A DNA stretch of 64,000 nt from Bradyrhizobium sp. LTSP849 (GCF_000938255.1 NZ_JYMR01000047.1:5505-69504); one strand, 5' to 3'; shown: positions 45,145 through 54,657, counted from the stretch's first letter. The notes: generated by a model from the sequence alone, not told the origin. Numbers and translations: made by a program.

Positions 45145-47700
45145 TTGGCAGCAACTTCAACGACTGCATGGCCTGACGCGACGAACACCGGCGTGCCGGC
45201 GGGAGTAACTCTAACTCCATCTGGTGACGTAGTGATCACCAAGGCAGGGGCGGTGATCTCGGGACTCAACATCACAGGAAGCGTCTATATCCAGGCCGAC
45301 AATGTGACGCTTGTGAACTGCAAGATCACGTCTGGTGATTGGGCGGTTGTGAACATCGATTCCGGAGTGACGGGCGCGGTGGTCAAGAACTGCACCATCG
45401 ATGGCACCGGCCGTGCTCCCGACGGTACAGGCAACCAGGGCATCATGGGGAGCGGCACGTTTGTCGGGAATAATATCTTCAATGTCGAGAACGGGATTGT
45501 GCCCGGAAGCAACTCCGTTATCCAGGGCAACTACATCCATGATCTCCATGCGGGTGGATCGCCGCACTACGATGGCATCCAGATCGATGGAGGGCTCTCC
45601 AACATTCAAATCACCGGCAACTCGATCATCAACCAATGGGGATGGACCTCAGCGGTCATGATTGACAACGACTTCGGGGCGGTCTCCAACGTCACGGTCA
45701 CCAATAACCTGCTGTATGGTGGCGCGTACACTGTCTACTCGGACTCCAACGGTGGTAGCGCCCCGATCACGGGGGTGTCGTTTACCAACAATCACATCGG
45801 TGGGGCCCAGTACGGCGATGCGCTGATCCGTGGGAATAATGCGGTCTTTTCCGGCAACGTCGATGACGGTGCGGCGCTGACCGCAGCGCTGAACACGTCG
45901 GCGAATTCCAGCGCGCCGGCGAATTCCGGCACGACGAGCGCGGCTCCAGGCTCTCCCGTCATTGCGTCGTGGTCGCCCGATACCGGCATTTCCGGTGACG
46001 GCGTCACTGACGCGAACAAGATTACTCTGCACGGGACCGCCGCCGCAGGCAGCACTGTAAAGGTATATGACGGCTCGACGCAGATCGGCACCGCAACAAC
46101 AAACTCGAGCGGTGGCTGGGACTACATCACTTCGGTTCTGACTGACGCGAAGCATGTGCTGACGGCTACCGCGACCAGTTCGTCGGGCAAGGCCAGCGTG
46201 GCGTCGGCTGCGCTGGCGGTTACCGTCGACACCAAGGCGCCTGCCGCGCCGACGATCGTCAGCGATACCGTCAACAGCGCGAATCAGGTAGTCGCGTCCG
46301 GTAAGGCGGAAGCAAACAGCACCATCAAGGTGTATGACGGAACGACGCAGGTCGGCAGCGCAACAACCAACGCCAGCGGTGCCTGGACGGTGACGACCGT
46401 TGCTCTTGCGGCCGGTGCACACGTTCTCACGGCGAAAGCGACTGACCTCGCGGGCAACGTAAGCGCCGCGTCGGCGGCGTCCGATCCCGTCGTCGGATCT
46501 TCGAGTTCGTCCGGGTCGAGTTCGTCCGGTACAGGTTCGTCAGGTTCAGGGAGCACCGGTTCGAGTTCGTCGACACCGCCTGCCGCACCGAAGATTGCCT
46601 CGTTCTCTACAGATACCGGGGTTGTCGGGGACCACATCACCAGCGACAAGACGTTGACGCTGACGGGGAGCGCGGCTGCGAAGAGCACCGTGAAGGTTTA
46701 CGACGGCAAAACCCAGCTTGGCACCGTGACGGCGGATGCTAGCGGAGCATGGCACTATACGACTGCCGCGTTGCCCGACGGCAAGCACAGCTTCACCGCC
46801 ACGGATATGGTTTCCGGTGTTACCAGCGCAGCCTCTGCTGCACTGGGGGTGACGGTGGATGCGAAGGCTCCGACTGCGCCGGTGCTGTTGAGCGATCTGA
46901 CGACGCACAATCACGCGACGGTAGCCGGGACGGCGGAAGCGGGCAGTACGGTCAAGCTCTACGAGGGGACGACTCTGCTTGGGACAACAACGGCCGCGAC
47001 CGACGGCAACTGGAGCGTTACGACCTCGAATCTCAAGCACGGGTCCCACACTTTCGTAGCTTCGGCCACTGACGCTGCCGGGAACACAAGCGCCTTGTCC
47101 CAGCCGATCGATCCACCGATTGGCTCGCACGGCGGCAACGGCACCTCCACGGTCGAGATCTCCAACGTAAATCAGCACTGGAATCACTCCGCGACGATCA
47201 ACGGCACTGCTGACCCCAGTAGCCAGGTCAAGCTGTCTGACGGGACGGTATCCGCCGGATCAGTCGCGGTGGGAGCCGACGGCAAGTGGAGCTTCCAGAC
47301 ATCCGATCTGTCGGGGAAGACTCATGCCTTCACAGCGGAGCAGGTTGACACGGCTGGCCACGTGGTCGGTAAGAGCTCGGGCGAGGCGATCGTCGGTTCG
47401 AGCGGGCGCGACACGTTGACCGGCACGACCGGAAATGACGTCATGGTCGGCAAGGGAGGGGCGGATACCTTCGTATTTGCCACGAACTTCGGCCACGACG
47501 CTATCAAGGACTTTGCAACAAGCGGTCGTGCGCAGGATACGGTCCAGTTCAGCAAGACCGTGTTCGACAGTTTTGCGAGCGTTCTCTCCCACGCGACCCA
47601 GTCCGGCCACGACGTCGTTGTCACGACGGGGAGCGACACCCTCACGCTGAAGAATACGAAGCTCGATGCGTTGAACAGCCACGACTTCCATTTCGCGTAG
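45145..47700 (+). CDS. Type I-secreted beta-helix protein with Ig-like repeats
   Basis: An 851-residue protein starting at a TTG with GGAGAG upstream. Residues about 8-240 form a parallel beta-helix paralogous to the protein at 41342-42265 (shared WPDAT, NQGIMG, GTF, NVENGIV, IHDL, HYDGIQIDGG and VMIDN/IMIDN blocks). Five Ig-like domains of 85-100 residues follow, built around GSTVKVYDG, GTATTN, GAW and HVLTATAT. A Ser/Gly linker interrupts them (about 449-479). The C-terminus (754-851) has one nonapeptide-like GRDTLTGTTGNDVMVGKGGADTFVF region (two short repeats) and the type I secretion signal fold. There is no Sec signal. Its exporter genes follow directly. Confidence 0.9.
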   Translation: MAATSTTAWPDATNTGVPAGVTLTPSGDVVITKAGAVISGLNITGSVYIQADNVTLVNCKITSGDWAVVNIDSGVTGAVVKNCTIDGTGRAPDGTGNQGIMGSGTFVGNNIFNVENGIVPGSNSVIQGNYIHDLHAGGSPHYDGIQIDGGLSNIQITGNSIINQWGWTSAVMIDNDFGAVSNVTVTNNLLYGGAYTVYSDSNGGSAPITGVSFTNNHIGGAQYGDALIRGNNAVFSGNVDDGAALTAALNTSANSSAPANSGTTSAAPGSPVIASWSPDTGISGDGVTDANKITLHGTAAAGSTVKVYDGSTQIGTATTNSSGGWDYITSVLTDAKHVLTATATSSSGKASVASAALAVTVDTKAPAAPTIVSDTVNSANQVVASGKAEANSTIKVYDGTTQVGSATTNASGAWTVTTVALAAGAHVLTAKATDLAGNVSAASAASDPVVGSSSSSGSSSSGTGSSGSGSTGSSSSTPPAAPKIASFSTDTGVVGDHITSDKTLTLTGSAAAKSTVKVYDGKTQLGTVTADASGAWHYTTAALPDGKHSFTATDMVSGVTSAASAALGVTVDAKAPTAPVLLSDLTTHNHATVAGTAEAGSTVKLYEGTTLLGTTTAATDGNWSVTTSNLKHGSHTFVASATDAAGNTSALSQPIDPPIGSHGGNGTSTVEISNVNQHWNHSATINGTADPSSQVKLSDGTVSAGSVAVGADGKWSFQTSDLSGKTHAFTAEQVDTAGHVVGKSSGEAIVGSSGRDTLTGTTGNDVMVGKGGADTFVFATNFGHDAIKDFATSGRAQDTVQFSKTVFDSFASVLSHATQSGHDVVVTTGSDTLTLKNTKLDALNSHDFHFA

Positions 47701-47794
47701 CAGATAGGTCGACGACACGAAGCAGTACTCAACAGTGCCTTGGGGATCTCTTTGGGGGGTCTTCGGACAAAGGCATGGTTCAAGGGCGGGTGCC

Positions 47795-49729
47795 ATGAAT
47801 GACTTTGGACGGCGGGGGGTATCCCCCCCGCCTGCGAGTTTTTATCGAATACAGATATCATACCTGACCGGGCTTTGGTCTGCCGGACGACAGTGGGCCG
47901 AAGCTGCCGAGCTGCGAGCGCCGCGGTTGATTGACTTGGTAACGAACCTCGTCGAAGCCTTGCGGAAACGATTATTCCCCGACCGGCTTCGGCCGGCTGA
48001 CGACTATGACGAGCCGCAATCAGAGATGTCGGCCTTTCTGCGGTCCTGCCGCCGGATTTTCTGGGCTCTCGGGGCTTTCAGCGGCATGAGCAATCTTCTG
48101 ATGCTCACCGGCTCGTTCTTCATGTTGCAGGTTTACGATCGGGTCTTACCTGGGCGCAGCATCCCCACGCTCATCTCACTCATGGTGCTGGCGACCGTGC
48201 TTTACCTGTTCCAGGGTGGGCTCGACTTCGTCAGGAGCAGGATCAGCGTACGCATCGGCCGCTATTTCGACGAGAGGCTGGGCATTCGTGTATTCGATGC
48301 ACTCGTGCGGCTTCCGCTGAAAACCAGGACTGACGGCGACGGCCTGCAGCCGTTGCGCGATCTTGACCAGGTCCGTAGCTTCCTGTCGGGCGGAGGGCCG
48401 ACGGCGCTGTTCGATCTCCCATGGATGCCGATCTATCTCGGTGTCTGTTTCCTCTTTCATTTCTGGATCGGGATCACCGCGCTGATTGGAGCGCTGGTGT
48501 TGATCGGCATTACCATGCTCGCTGAAACGCGAACGCGAGGGCCGGCAACAGCATCTTCGCGTCTGGCGGTGTCTCGCAGCGCCCTGGCCCAAGAGGGGCG
48601 ACGGAATGCCGAAGTTCTACAGGCGATGGGCATGCGGCAGCAGGCAGCCCTGCGTTGGCATGATGTCAACGCGAAGTATCTCGCAGCCCACGAAAGGGCG
48701 AGCGATGTCGCAAATGGCCTCGGCGGCATCTCCAAGGTCTTTCGTTCGATCTTGCAATCGTTGGTTCTTGCCGTTGGCGCGGTTCTCGTCATCAATCAGG
48801 AATCGACAGCCGGCATCATCATTGCCGGATCGATCCTCACTGCGCGGGCGCTGGCGCCAGTCGAGGTCGCCATTGCGAACTGGAAAGGATTTGTTACCGC
48901 GCGGCAATCGGGACTGCGGCTGGACCAGTTGCTGCGGCTTCTGCCGGCCGAAGAGGAGCGACTGGCGCTGCCTCCCCCTGTGGAAACGCTTACGATCGAA
49001 CAGCTCTATGTCGGTGCACCAAATGCGGAGCGGCCCACCCTCAGTGAAGTGTCGTTCCAGCTTTGTAAAGGTGAGGCTGTTGGAATCATTGGTCCGAGCG
49101 GATCTGGAAAATCGACACTCGCGCGCGCATTGGTTGGCGCGTGGCCATGCGCGCGCGGCAGGATTAAGCTTGACAACGCTGCACTCGACCACTGGTCTTC
49201 GGACGCGCTCGGCAAGCACATAGGCTATCTGCCTCAGGACATTGAACTGTCCGACGGTAGCATTGCGATGAACATTGCGCGCTTCGATCCCCAGGCGACG
49301 GCCGCTGCGGTTCTGGAAGCATCCCACTCTGCGGGCGCACATGACCTCGTTCTTTCTCTTCCGGACGGCTACAGCACGAAAATCGGCGAAGGTGGAGTGG
49401 CGCTATCGGCAGGTCAACGGCAGCGTATCGGACTTGCGCGCGCCTTCTACGGCAAGCCGTTCCTGGTCGTACTCGATGAGCCGTCTTCGAATCTCGACTC
49501 GGAGGGCGAAGAGGCGCTTACCAAGGCCATCCTCAATGTGCGTCGCCGCGGCGGGATTGTCGCCATTGTCGCGCATCGCCCTAAGGCGCTCGAAGGTGTG
49601 GATCATGTTCTGGTCCTCGGGGACGGGAGGGTTCAATCATTCGGGAAGAGGGAGGAGGTCCTCAGGAGGGTGCTGCGCAATCCCGTACCGCTCAAGGTGG
49701 TCGCGGACGGTCTCGGAGGCAGCCGATGA
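47795..49729 (+). CDS. PrtD/PrsD-type type I secretion ABC transporter
   Basis: An exporter with a six-helix membrane domain and a nucleotide-binding domain: SNLLMLTGSFFMLQVYDRVLP, YLFQGGLDFVRSRI, Walker A GPSGSGKST, signature LSAGQRQRI and Walker B VVLDEPSSNLD. It lacks a C39 domain, as expected for RTX-protease/glycanase exporters. The start is doubtful. From the ATG at 47795 it has 644 residues, longer than the usual 560-590, and a terminator-like hairpin lies within the first codons. An ATG at 48026 gives a 567-residue protein of normal length. It is coupled to the HlyD partner (ATGA) and follows its likely cargo gene. Confidence 0.9.
   Translation: MNDFGRRGVSPPPASFYRIQISYLTGLWSAGRQWAEAAELRAPRLIDLVTNLVEALRKRLFPDRLRPADDYDEPQSEMSAFLRSCRRIFWALGAFSGMSNLLMLTGSFFMLQVYDRVLPGRSIPTLISLMVLATVLYLFQGGLDFVRSRISVRIGRYFDERLGIRVFDALVRLPLKTRTDGDGLQPLRDLDQVRSFLSGGGPTALFDLPWMPIYLGVCFLFHFWIGITALIGALVLIGITMLAETRTRGPATASSRLAVSRSALAQEGRRNAEVLQAMGMRQQAALRWHDVNAKYLAAHERASDVANGLGGISKVFRSILQSLVLAVGAVLVINQESTAGIIIAGSILTARALAPVEVAIANWKGFVTARQSGLRLDQLLRLLPAEEERLALPPPVETLTIEQLYVGAPNAERPTLSEVSFQLCKGEAVGIIGPSGSGKSTLARALVGAWPCARGRIKLDNAALDHWSSDALGKHIGYLPQDIELSDGSIAMNIARFDPQATAAAVLEASHSAGAHDLVLSLPDGYSTKIGEGGVALSAGQRQRIGLARAFYGKPFLVVLDEPSSNLDSEGEEALTKAILNVRRRGGIVAIVAHRPKALEGVDHVLVLGDGRVQSFGKREEVLRRVLRNPVPLKVVADGLGGSR
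47811..47832 (+). terminator. Terminator-like hairpin between effector and exporter genes
   Basis: GGCGGGGGG is followed by a TAT loop and CCCCCCCGCC, giving a nine-pair, fully GC stem. A T-rich run begins about six bases later (TGCGAGTTTTTA). It lies 110 bases after the stop of the secreted protein and inside the doubtful N-terminal extension of the exporter ORF. Confidence 0.6.
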
Positions 49730-51042
49730 ACAGCCAGATAACATTACCAGCCATGCAATCCATCCAGCGCTACATGATCGTCGGCATGATCATGTTTGGC
49801 TCCGTGGCGTTTGGCGTCGGTGGCTGGGCGACAACGACCGAACTGTCGGGTGCGGTGATCACCCAGGGTGTCGTCGTGGTAGATTCGAGCGTGAAGAAAG
49901 TTCAGCACGCCACGGGCGGGATCGTCGGCGAGCTTCGCGTGCGGGAGGGGGACCGGGTCAATGTCGGCGACGTTTTGGTTCGTCTCGACGAGACCCAAAC
50001 GCTGGCAAACGCAACAATTGTCACCAAGGGTCTTGATGAACTGCTCGCACGGCAGGCTCGCCTCGAAGCGGAGCGCGACGGTGTCGAGCAAATTGCGTTT
50101 CCCAAGGTGCTGATCGACCGGACTAAAGAAAGCAACTCTGAGGCGGGCCGGGCGATCACCGCGGAGCGGACGTTATTCGACCTGCGTCGCCTGTCCAGGA
50201 GTGGCCAAAAGGCGCAGTTGCAAGAGAAAAGTGTGCAGCTGGAAAACGAGATCAAGGGATTGACGGGCCAGACCGAGGCCAAGCAAAGAGAGATCGATCT
50301 GATCCGCCAGGAGCTAGAAGGCGTGCGCAGCCTCTGGCAAAAAAGCCTGGTGCCGATCACGCGGCTCAATTCCCTCGAACGCGATACCGCCCGTCTCGAC
50401 GGCGAGCGTAGCCAGCTGGCAGGAATGATAGCCCAGTCGAAGGGCAAGATAGCGGAAATTGGACTCCAGATCATTCAGATCGATCAGGACCTGCGGACGG
50501 AGGTCGGCAAGGACCTGATCGAAACGCGTTCGAAACTCTCCGAACTTTCCGAGCGCAAGACGGCGGCAGTCGATCAGCTGAATCGGATTGATATCCGGGC
50601 GCCGCAGTCCGGCCGGGTCCACGAACTCAGCGTTCATACCGTCGGGGGTGTAATTTCTCCCGGCGAGCAAATCATGCTGATCGTGCCCGATGCTGACTCG
50701 CTTGCAGTTGAGGTCAAGATCACGCCTCGGGACATTGATCAGGTTTATGTGGGGCAAACCACGACGATGCGCTTTGCGGCCTTCAATCAGAAAACCACGC
50801 CCGAGATCGACGGGGAGGTCGGCGTTGTCTCCGCGGACATTACACAGGATCAGCGCACCGGCACGAGCTACTACACCGGTCGTGTCTTGCTGAACGCGGA
50901 GGACCTGGCGAAGCTTGGGTCGGCGAAGCTGTTGCCCGGCATGCCGGTCGAAGTCTTCATCAAGACGTCGGGGCGGACCGCGCTGTCCTATCTTCTCAAG
51001 CCGCTACGGGATCAGGCGGAGCGCGCCTTCAAGGAGCGTTGA
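49726..51042 (+). CDS. HlyD-family membrane fusion protein (PrsE-like)
   Basis: A 438-residue adaptor. It has a short cytoplasmic N-terminus, one membrane helix (YMIVGMIMFGSVAFGVGGW), a lipoyl half (LRVREGDRVNVGDVLVRLDETQT), a long coiled-coil hairpin (residues about 90-280), the second lipoyl half (DIRAPQSGRVHELSVHTVGGVI) and a beta-barrel with DIDQVYVGQTTTMRF. It ends YLLKPLRDQAERAFKER, typical of the PrsE/PrtE group. The start overlaps the exporter stop by four bases. In rhizobia PrsDE pairs export glycanases and adhesin-like proteins that act on exopolysaccharide, which matches the cargo gene just upstream. Confidence 0.92.
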   Translation: MNSQITLPAMQSIQRYMIVGMIMFGSVAFGVGGWATTTELSGAVITQGVVVVDSSVKKVQHATGGIVGELRVREGDRVNVGDVLVRLDETQTLANATIVTKGLDELLARQARLEAERDGVEQIAFPKVLIDRTKESNSEAGRAITAERTLFDLRRLSRSGQKAQLQEKSVQLENEIKGLTGQTEAKQREIDLIRQELEGVRSLWQKSLVPITRLNSLERDTARLDGERSQLAGMIAQSKGKIAEIGLQIIQIDQDLRTEVGKDLIETRSKLSELSERKTAAVDQLNRIDIRAPQSGRVHELSVHTVGGVISPGEQIMLIVPDADSLAVEVKITPRDIDQVYVGQTTTMRFAAFNQKTTPEIDGEVGVVSADITQDQRTGTSYYTGRVLLNAEDLAKLGSAKLLPGMPVEVFIKTSGRTALSYLLKPLRDQAERAFKER

Positions 51043-51494
51043 CGCTTCACTGGGCGGAATAGCAGAGCCTCGACAGCGTGAGCGCTCGGACTTGGCGCGG
51101 TGCGTCTGAGAGCGCCGGGCTTGCCACCAGGCCGTCGCAAGACGTTGCGACCGGAATCGGTGGCAATGGCCGTTCCGGCTCGACGGAAACGTGCCGCAAG
51201 CAACGACGGTCTTCGCAGCGCTGTTCGAAGACCCGATTGTAGGCTTCTGGCCAGGCCGCCCCACAGCGACAGACTGAATGGATTGATCCTGATCCGCGAC
51301 CGCATCAACGGCAGCAGATCCCGCACGCCGGCGCGGAGTGATTGCGGCAAGTGCCCCTTGTCCCGCGTGACTGACGACGGCTCGAAGAACCGCCCACTCA
51401 GTACATCCGTGCGCCTGACGTGCAGGGTCATCGCCGCGATGAAGATGAGCATTGTGGCCTCGACTCCCAGGATAACCAGCAGCTCGTCCGGCAT
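51012..51494 (-). CDS. Possible small membrane-anchored protein
   Basis: A frame of 160 codons. The ATG at 51494 has GGGAG nine bases upstream. The start encodes one membrane helix (ELLVILGVEATMLIFIAAMTLHV), and the rest is arginine-rich with low conservation appeal. The last 31 bases overlap the 3' end of the convergent HlyD gene. I recognise no family. The start signals favour a gene and the composition of the C-terminal half argues against one. Confidence 0.4.
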   Translation of the reverse strand: MPDELLVILGVEATMLIFIAAMTLHVRRTDVLSGRFFEPSSVTRDKGHLPQSLRAGVRDLLPLMRSRIRINPFSLSLWGGLARSLQSGLRTALRRPSLLAARFRRAGTAIATDSGRNVLRRPGGKPGALRRTAPSPSAHAVEALLFRPVKRQRSLKARSA

Positions 51495-51928
51495 TTGCAA
51501 ACACTCCCGTTGCAGGGGGCTCCATTCAGAGAAAGATCGCGTCGGCGACAGATTAAATCAATAATTAGATCTCAAGAAGTAATTTAATTCTCTCATAAAT
51601 TCGGATTATTAGAATCGACCGTGTCGGTTCGCCTAGTGGATCGGCTCGCTGTTGCGAGACCCGCTCAGTGTGCCCCGGGGTCTAGCCGATCGCTGTGGGA
51701 TTGCTCAATCGTCCCTCCCGGATCTGCCGCAGACCCAGATGCGGCCTCTCGTCATGCATCTGCGATCAGTCATTTAAATGCGTCGCCTTGATTTAATTGT
51801 TGATTTTATATTTTAATAATAATATATATTTAAAATCAGATAATTCAATTAATTGCGTACAGCCACGCTCATCGCTGCCCTGTCAGTTCATCCGAACCTC
51901 CGTTTTGCGTTCTCAAGGGGATCGGCAG
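51495..51928. promoter_or_regulatory. AT-rich intergenic region before the C93 peptidase gene
   Basis: About 430 bases with two strongly AT-rich, TpA-rich patches (51555-51610 and 51775-51860) flanking a GC-rich middle. No ORF is convincing. The second patch is the most extreme in the window and sits 70-150 bases before the peptidase gene. Confidence 0.4.
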
Positions 51929-52540
51929 ATGCATACCTCCTGCTCAGTGATCGCGGTGACGGTTGCCGTCATGATCGGAGGGATTCAGGGGGCGCGTGTG
52001 GGCCGTGTGGCCGTGCCCGCGGTCTGGCAGCGGGCCCCTCAGCACATTGTGCTCGGACGCGCCACACTTGCTCCGTTCGCGTACACCGTCTTTTGCCTGC
52101 GTCATGCAGCTGAATGTCGTCCGCGGCGATCATTCCGCGGCGGGCCGGTCCGGCTGACTGAGGAACGCTGGGTGGATCTGCAAGAGATTAACCGTGCAGT
52201 CAACCTCGCGATCGTGCCCGTTCGCAACGAACTGGGCGTTGCAGGCGAGGAGTGGGTCATCAACCCCGATCGGGGCGATTGCAACGATTACGCGGTGAGC
52301 AAGCGCCACGAGTTGCTCCAGCGGGGCTGGCCGGCCAGAGTCCTGCTGTTGAGCGAGGTCGTCCTCAATTCGGGAGAGCATCATCTGGTGCTTCTCGTAC
52401 GCACCCGGAGCGGCGATCTCGTCCTCGACAATCTCACGCCTCAGATCAAATCGTGGTCGCGGGTGCCCTATCGCTGGGTTCGTCTGCAATTGCCAGGCGA
52501 TAATCGGCTGTGGGCGACGGTTGTGCAGGAAAGGGTATAA
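51929..52540 (+). CDS. LapG-type transglutaminase-like cysteine peptidase (C93)
   Basis: A 203-residue exported protein with a hydrophobic N-terminus (VIAVTVAVMIGGIQGA) and a BTLCP/Peptidase_C93 domain. The ATG has AAGGGGAT upstream. The expected catalytic residues are visible: C118 in DRGDCNDYAV, a histidine at 151 or 152 in GEHHLVLLVRT, and D167 in LVLDNLTPQ. LapG, the best-known member, cuts type I-secreted adhesins in the periplasm. Here the gene lies 0.9 kb after a type I secretion pair, but many rhizobial genomes carry several such peptidases, so a link with the nearby cargo is only a possibility. Confidence 0.85.
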   Translation: MHTSCSVIAVTVAVMIGGIQGARVGRVAVPAVWQRAPQHIVLGRATLAPFAYTVFCLRHAAECRPRRSFRGGPVRLTEERWVDLQEINRAVNLAIVPVRNELGVAGEEWVINPDRGDCNDYAVSKRHELLQRGWPARVLLLSEVVLNSGEHHLVLLVRTRSGDLVLDNLTPQIKSWSRVPYRWVRLQLPGDNRLWATVVQERV

Positions 52541-52582
52541 GTGCCGGGCACCTGCCGCTTTCCACCAGCGGCAAGCTGCAGA

Positions 52583-53584
52583 CTATTCCTGAACGCATTT
52601 GACTTGCTCGAGCGAGGCTAGCCTGTCTTCGAGCGCGACGATCCGGCGGAGAAGATCGAGGCGCGACAGACCAAGAGTAGCGCGTGTCGATCCTAAGACG
52701 GATGCGGCAGCACAGGGGTGTTCGGAATTGGATGTAAGAATACGGAATATGCGCAGGACGCCATCGCCAGTGAGCACGTCCACCCAACCCTCGGCGGCTG
52801 AGCGGCCTACGATCCGTCCTGGAACGCGGCCGACATAAGCAGGAGCGTCGTGCCGTGGCGACGCGCCGGCGATGATGAGCTGTTGAGCATCGAGGTGGGT
52901 GAAGGCGCCGGGGAATGGCGGTGTCAAGCCGCGGATCAGTCGGTCAATGACATCGGTGGGCTGTCGCCAATCTATCTCTCCATCTTCCGGCACACGAGCG
53001 CAGCCATAGGAAGCTTGATCGGGAGTCTGAGCGACGCCCTGATAACCCGTGATGGCTCGGAGCACCACGCCGCCAAGCTCACGTTCCTGGATTGCGTTGA
53101 GACGATCGTAGAGGGATGTGACTGTGTCGCTCGAACCGATCGGAATCGCGTGCTGAAACAGCAGATTGCCGCCATCGAGCTCCGGGATGACCAGATGAAT
53201 GCTGATGCCGGCGGCCGTTTCGCCGTTGATGAGCGCCCAGTTCACGTTAGCGCGGCCGCGATAGTGCGGTAGAAGCGAATAGTGCACATTGATGAAACGG
53301 CACAACGCGAGAATCTGCGCCGGGATGATGCGGTCAAAAGAGGAAATCACGACCGCAGCCGGGCGTAGGTCGGTGATCAGATTCCGAAGCTGATTCAACT
53401 CACGCAACTCCGAAATCGGGATATCGCGGTCTTTCGCAAACGCCCTGAACGCATTGTCCTCCGGTTGATCTGGCTTTCGGAAGACATGGGCCACGCGGCA
53501 CTGCGCGGCCAACGAGCGAAGAGCTGCCAAGCCGGTTGGTCCGTCCGCAAGAAGTACGACATCCGGTTCCAGCCGCTTCGTCAT
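52583..53584 (-). CDS. Formyltransferase family protein (sugar N-formyltransferase-like)
   Basis: A 333-residue protein with the formyltransferase catalytic set: N99 and H101 in FINVHYSLLPHYRG and D137 in ELDGGNLLF, plus a C-terminal Fmt_C-like domain (APAYVGRVPGRIVGR). It lacks the tRNA-enzyme context, and its neighbours are a dioxygenase and an unknown protein, so a sugar-amine substrate such as a 4-amino-4,6-dideoxyhexose (donor 10-formyl-THF) is likelier than Met-tRNA. The ATG overlaps the upstream stop (ATGA). The two DegT aminotransferases of the glycan locus could supply the amino sugar. Confidence 0.85.
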   Translation of the reverse strand: MTKRLEPDVVLLADGPTGLAALRSLAAQCRVAHVFRKPDQPEDNAFRAFAKDRDIPISELRELNQLRNLITDLRPAAVVISSFDRIIPAQILALCRFINVHYSLLPHYRGRANVNWALINGETAAGISIHLVIPELDGGNLLFQHAIPIGSSDTVTSLYDRLNAIQERELGGVVLRAITGYQGVAQTPDQASYGCARVPEDGEIDWRQPTDVIDRLIRGLTPPFPGAFTHLDAQQLIIAGASPRHDAPAYVGRVPGRIVGRSAAEGWVDVLTGDGVLRIFRILTSNSEHPCAAASVLGSTRATLGLSRLDLLRRIVALEDRLASLEQVKCVQE

Positions 53585-54657
53585 GTCAATCCCTGCCACG
53601 GTACGAGCTGAGCGAAGCCGTCCGGCTTTATGGCGCCGCCGCGCCGAACCCATTCGGCCGCGCGCAATCCTCCCGTCTGCAGCCGTACGATGGGCTCGGG
53701 GCCAATCTCCGATAGAAGAATGCCCATATGGCCCAGCCCGACAGGCTGCGCGGGCCAGAGCGCAAGCCCGTTTCGAGTGAGGGCGGCGCGGTCCATGTCG
53801 CCCCAGAATTGTACCACGACAGCGCCTGCGGGTGCGCAGGCGGCGAGATGTGCAGCCTCCGCTACACCGATGCGTAGCGTTGCCGCCGGCTGGAGCGCGA
53901 CGAGAATTGCATCCCACGCGTCGGAATGAACCGCCGCGACACTATTGAATGTCTCAACGCTCGCGCCTGCACCTGCAAGCCCGGCGCGCAGCGGTTCAAG
54001 GAAGTCGTTGTCACATAGCAAGGCGATTCTGCTGCCATAGACCGCCAGACCGCAATCGTGCAATTGCTTCACGCTGAGCGGCCCGAGGAACGAGAAGACA
54101 TCGACGGCAGGATGTCGCTCGTTCACGCCGACGACCGGGATTTTGCGCCTCGCGCACGCTTCGATATCCAGGTCTTCACGGCGAAACTCCCAGGCCTCGA
54201 ACATCAAGGCAATCACGGCGTCACTGCGCAACTGGTCGATCAGCGCGGCCGTCAGGGGTCGAAGGTGACCGCTATTGGTCACTATATCGACGCTCTGGAG
54301 CACACCGAGGCTGATCTCCTCCACAATCTCAATGCGATCGGCGACGCCGAGCATAGCGGCAAGGTCGAGCGTCTGCAGCCGGACATCGGCCACCGTCCCG
54401 TGGCGGGTGGGCTTGGTGAGCGCGTAGACATGTGCCGCTCCGGCCATCGCGGCGATGACGGCGGTCACAGCATAAGCTCCGGTCGCGGCTTCGGTCAGTA
54501 CGGTCAATCCGGAAAGATCCAGCTCCGTTGCCGCGACGGCGCGCGTCATCAGGGTTCGGAGGCGGGCGAGTGAGAAGCCGGGTCGGCCGGAAACTCGTGT
54601 CTCCGCACCAGCGGGTCGCACGTGTCTGAAGGATTGTCCGGCGTCGGTTCCGGTCAT
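53581..54657 (-). CDS. Unknown protein with two Rossmann-like halves
   Basis: A 358-residue protein of no family I can name. The first half (about 45-180) has an alpha/beta pattern with LTVLTEAATGAYAVTAVIAAMAGAAHVYALTK split into strand-helix-strand, resembling a nucleotide-binding site without a classical GxGxxG. A second alpha/beta part starts near GSRIALLCDNDFLEPLRAGL. The middle includes VPVVGVNERHP-like sequence (KIPVVGVNERHPAVDVF). A distant relation to dehydrogenases or SAH-hydrolase-like proteins is possible. It is coupled to the formyltransferase gene and lies 34 bases after the dioxygenase gene, so the three form one operon. Confidence 0.6.
   Translation of the reverse strand: MTGTDAGQSFRHVRPAGAETRVSGRPGFSLARLRTLMTRAVAATELDLSGLTVLTEAATGAYAVTAVIAAMAGAAHVYALTKPTRHGTVADVRLQTLDLAAMLGVADRIEIVEEISLGVLQSVDIVTNSGHLRPLTAALIDQLRSDAVIALMFEAWEFRREDLDIEACARRKIPVVGVNERHPAVDVFSFLGPLSVKQLHDCGLAVYGSRIALLCDNDFLEPLRAGLAGAGASVETFNSVAAVHSDAWDAILVALQPAATLRIGVAEAAHLAACAPAGAVVVQFWGDMDRAALTRNGLALWPAQPVGLGHMGILLSEIGPEPIVRLQTGGLRAAEWVRRGGAIKPDGFAQLVPWQGLT

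Noticed and set aside
45145..47700. Classical RTX toxin
   Set aside because: Only about one pair of Gly/Asp nonapeptide-like repeats is visible near the C-terminus; the body is beta-helix and Ig-like.
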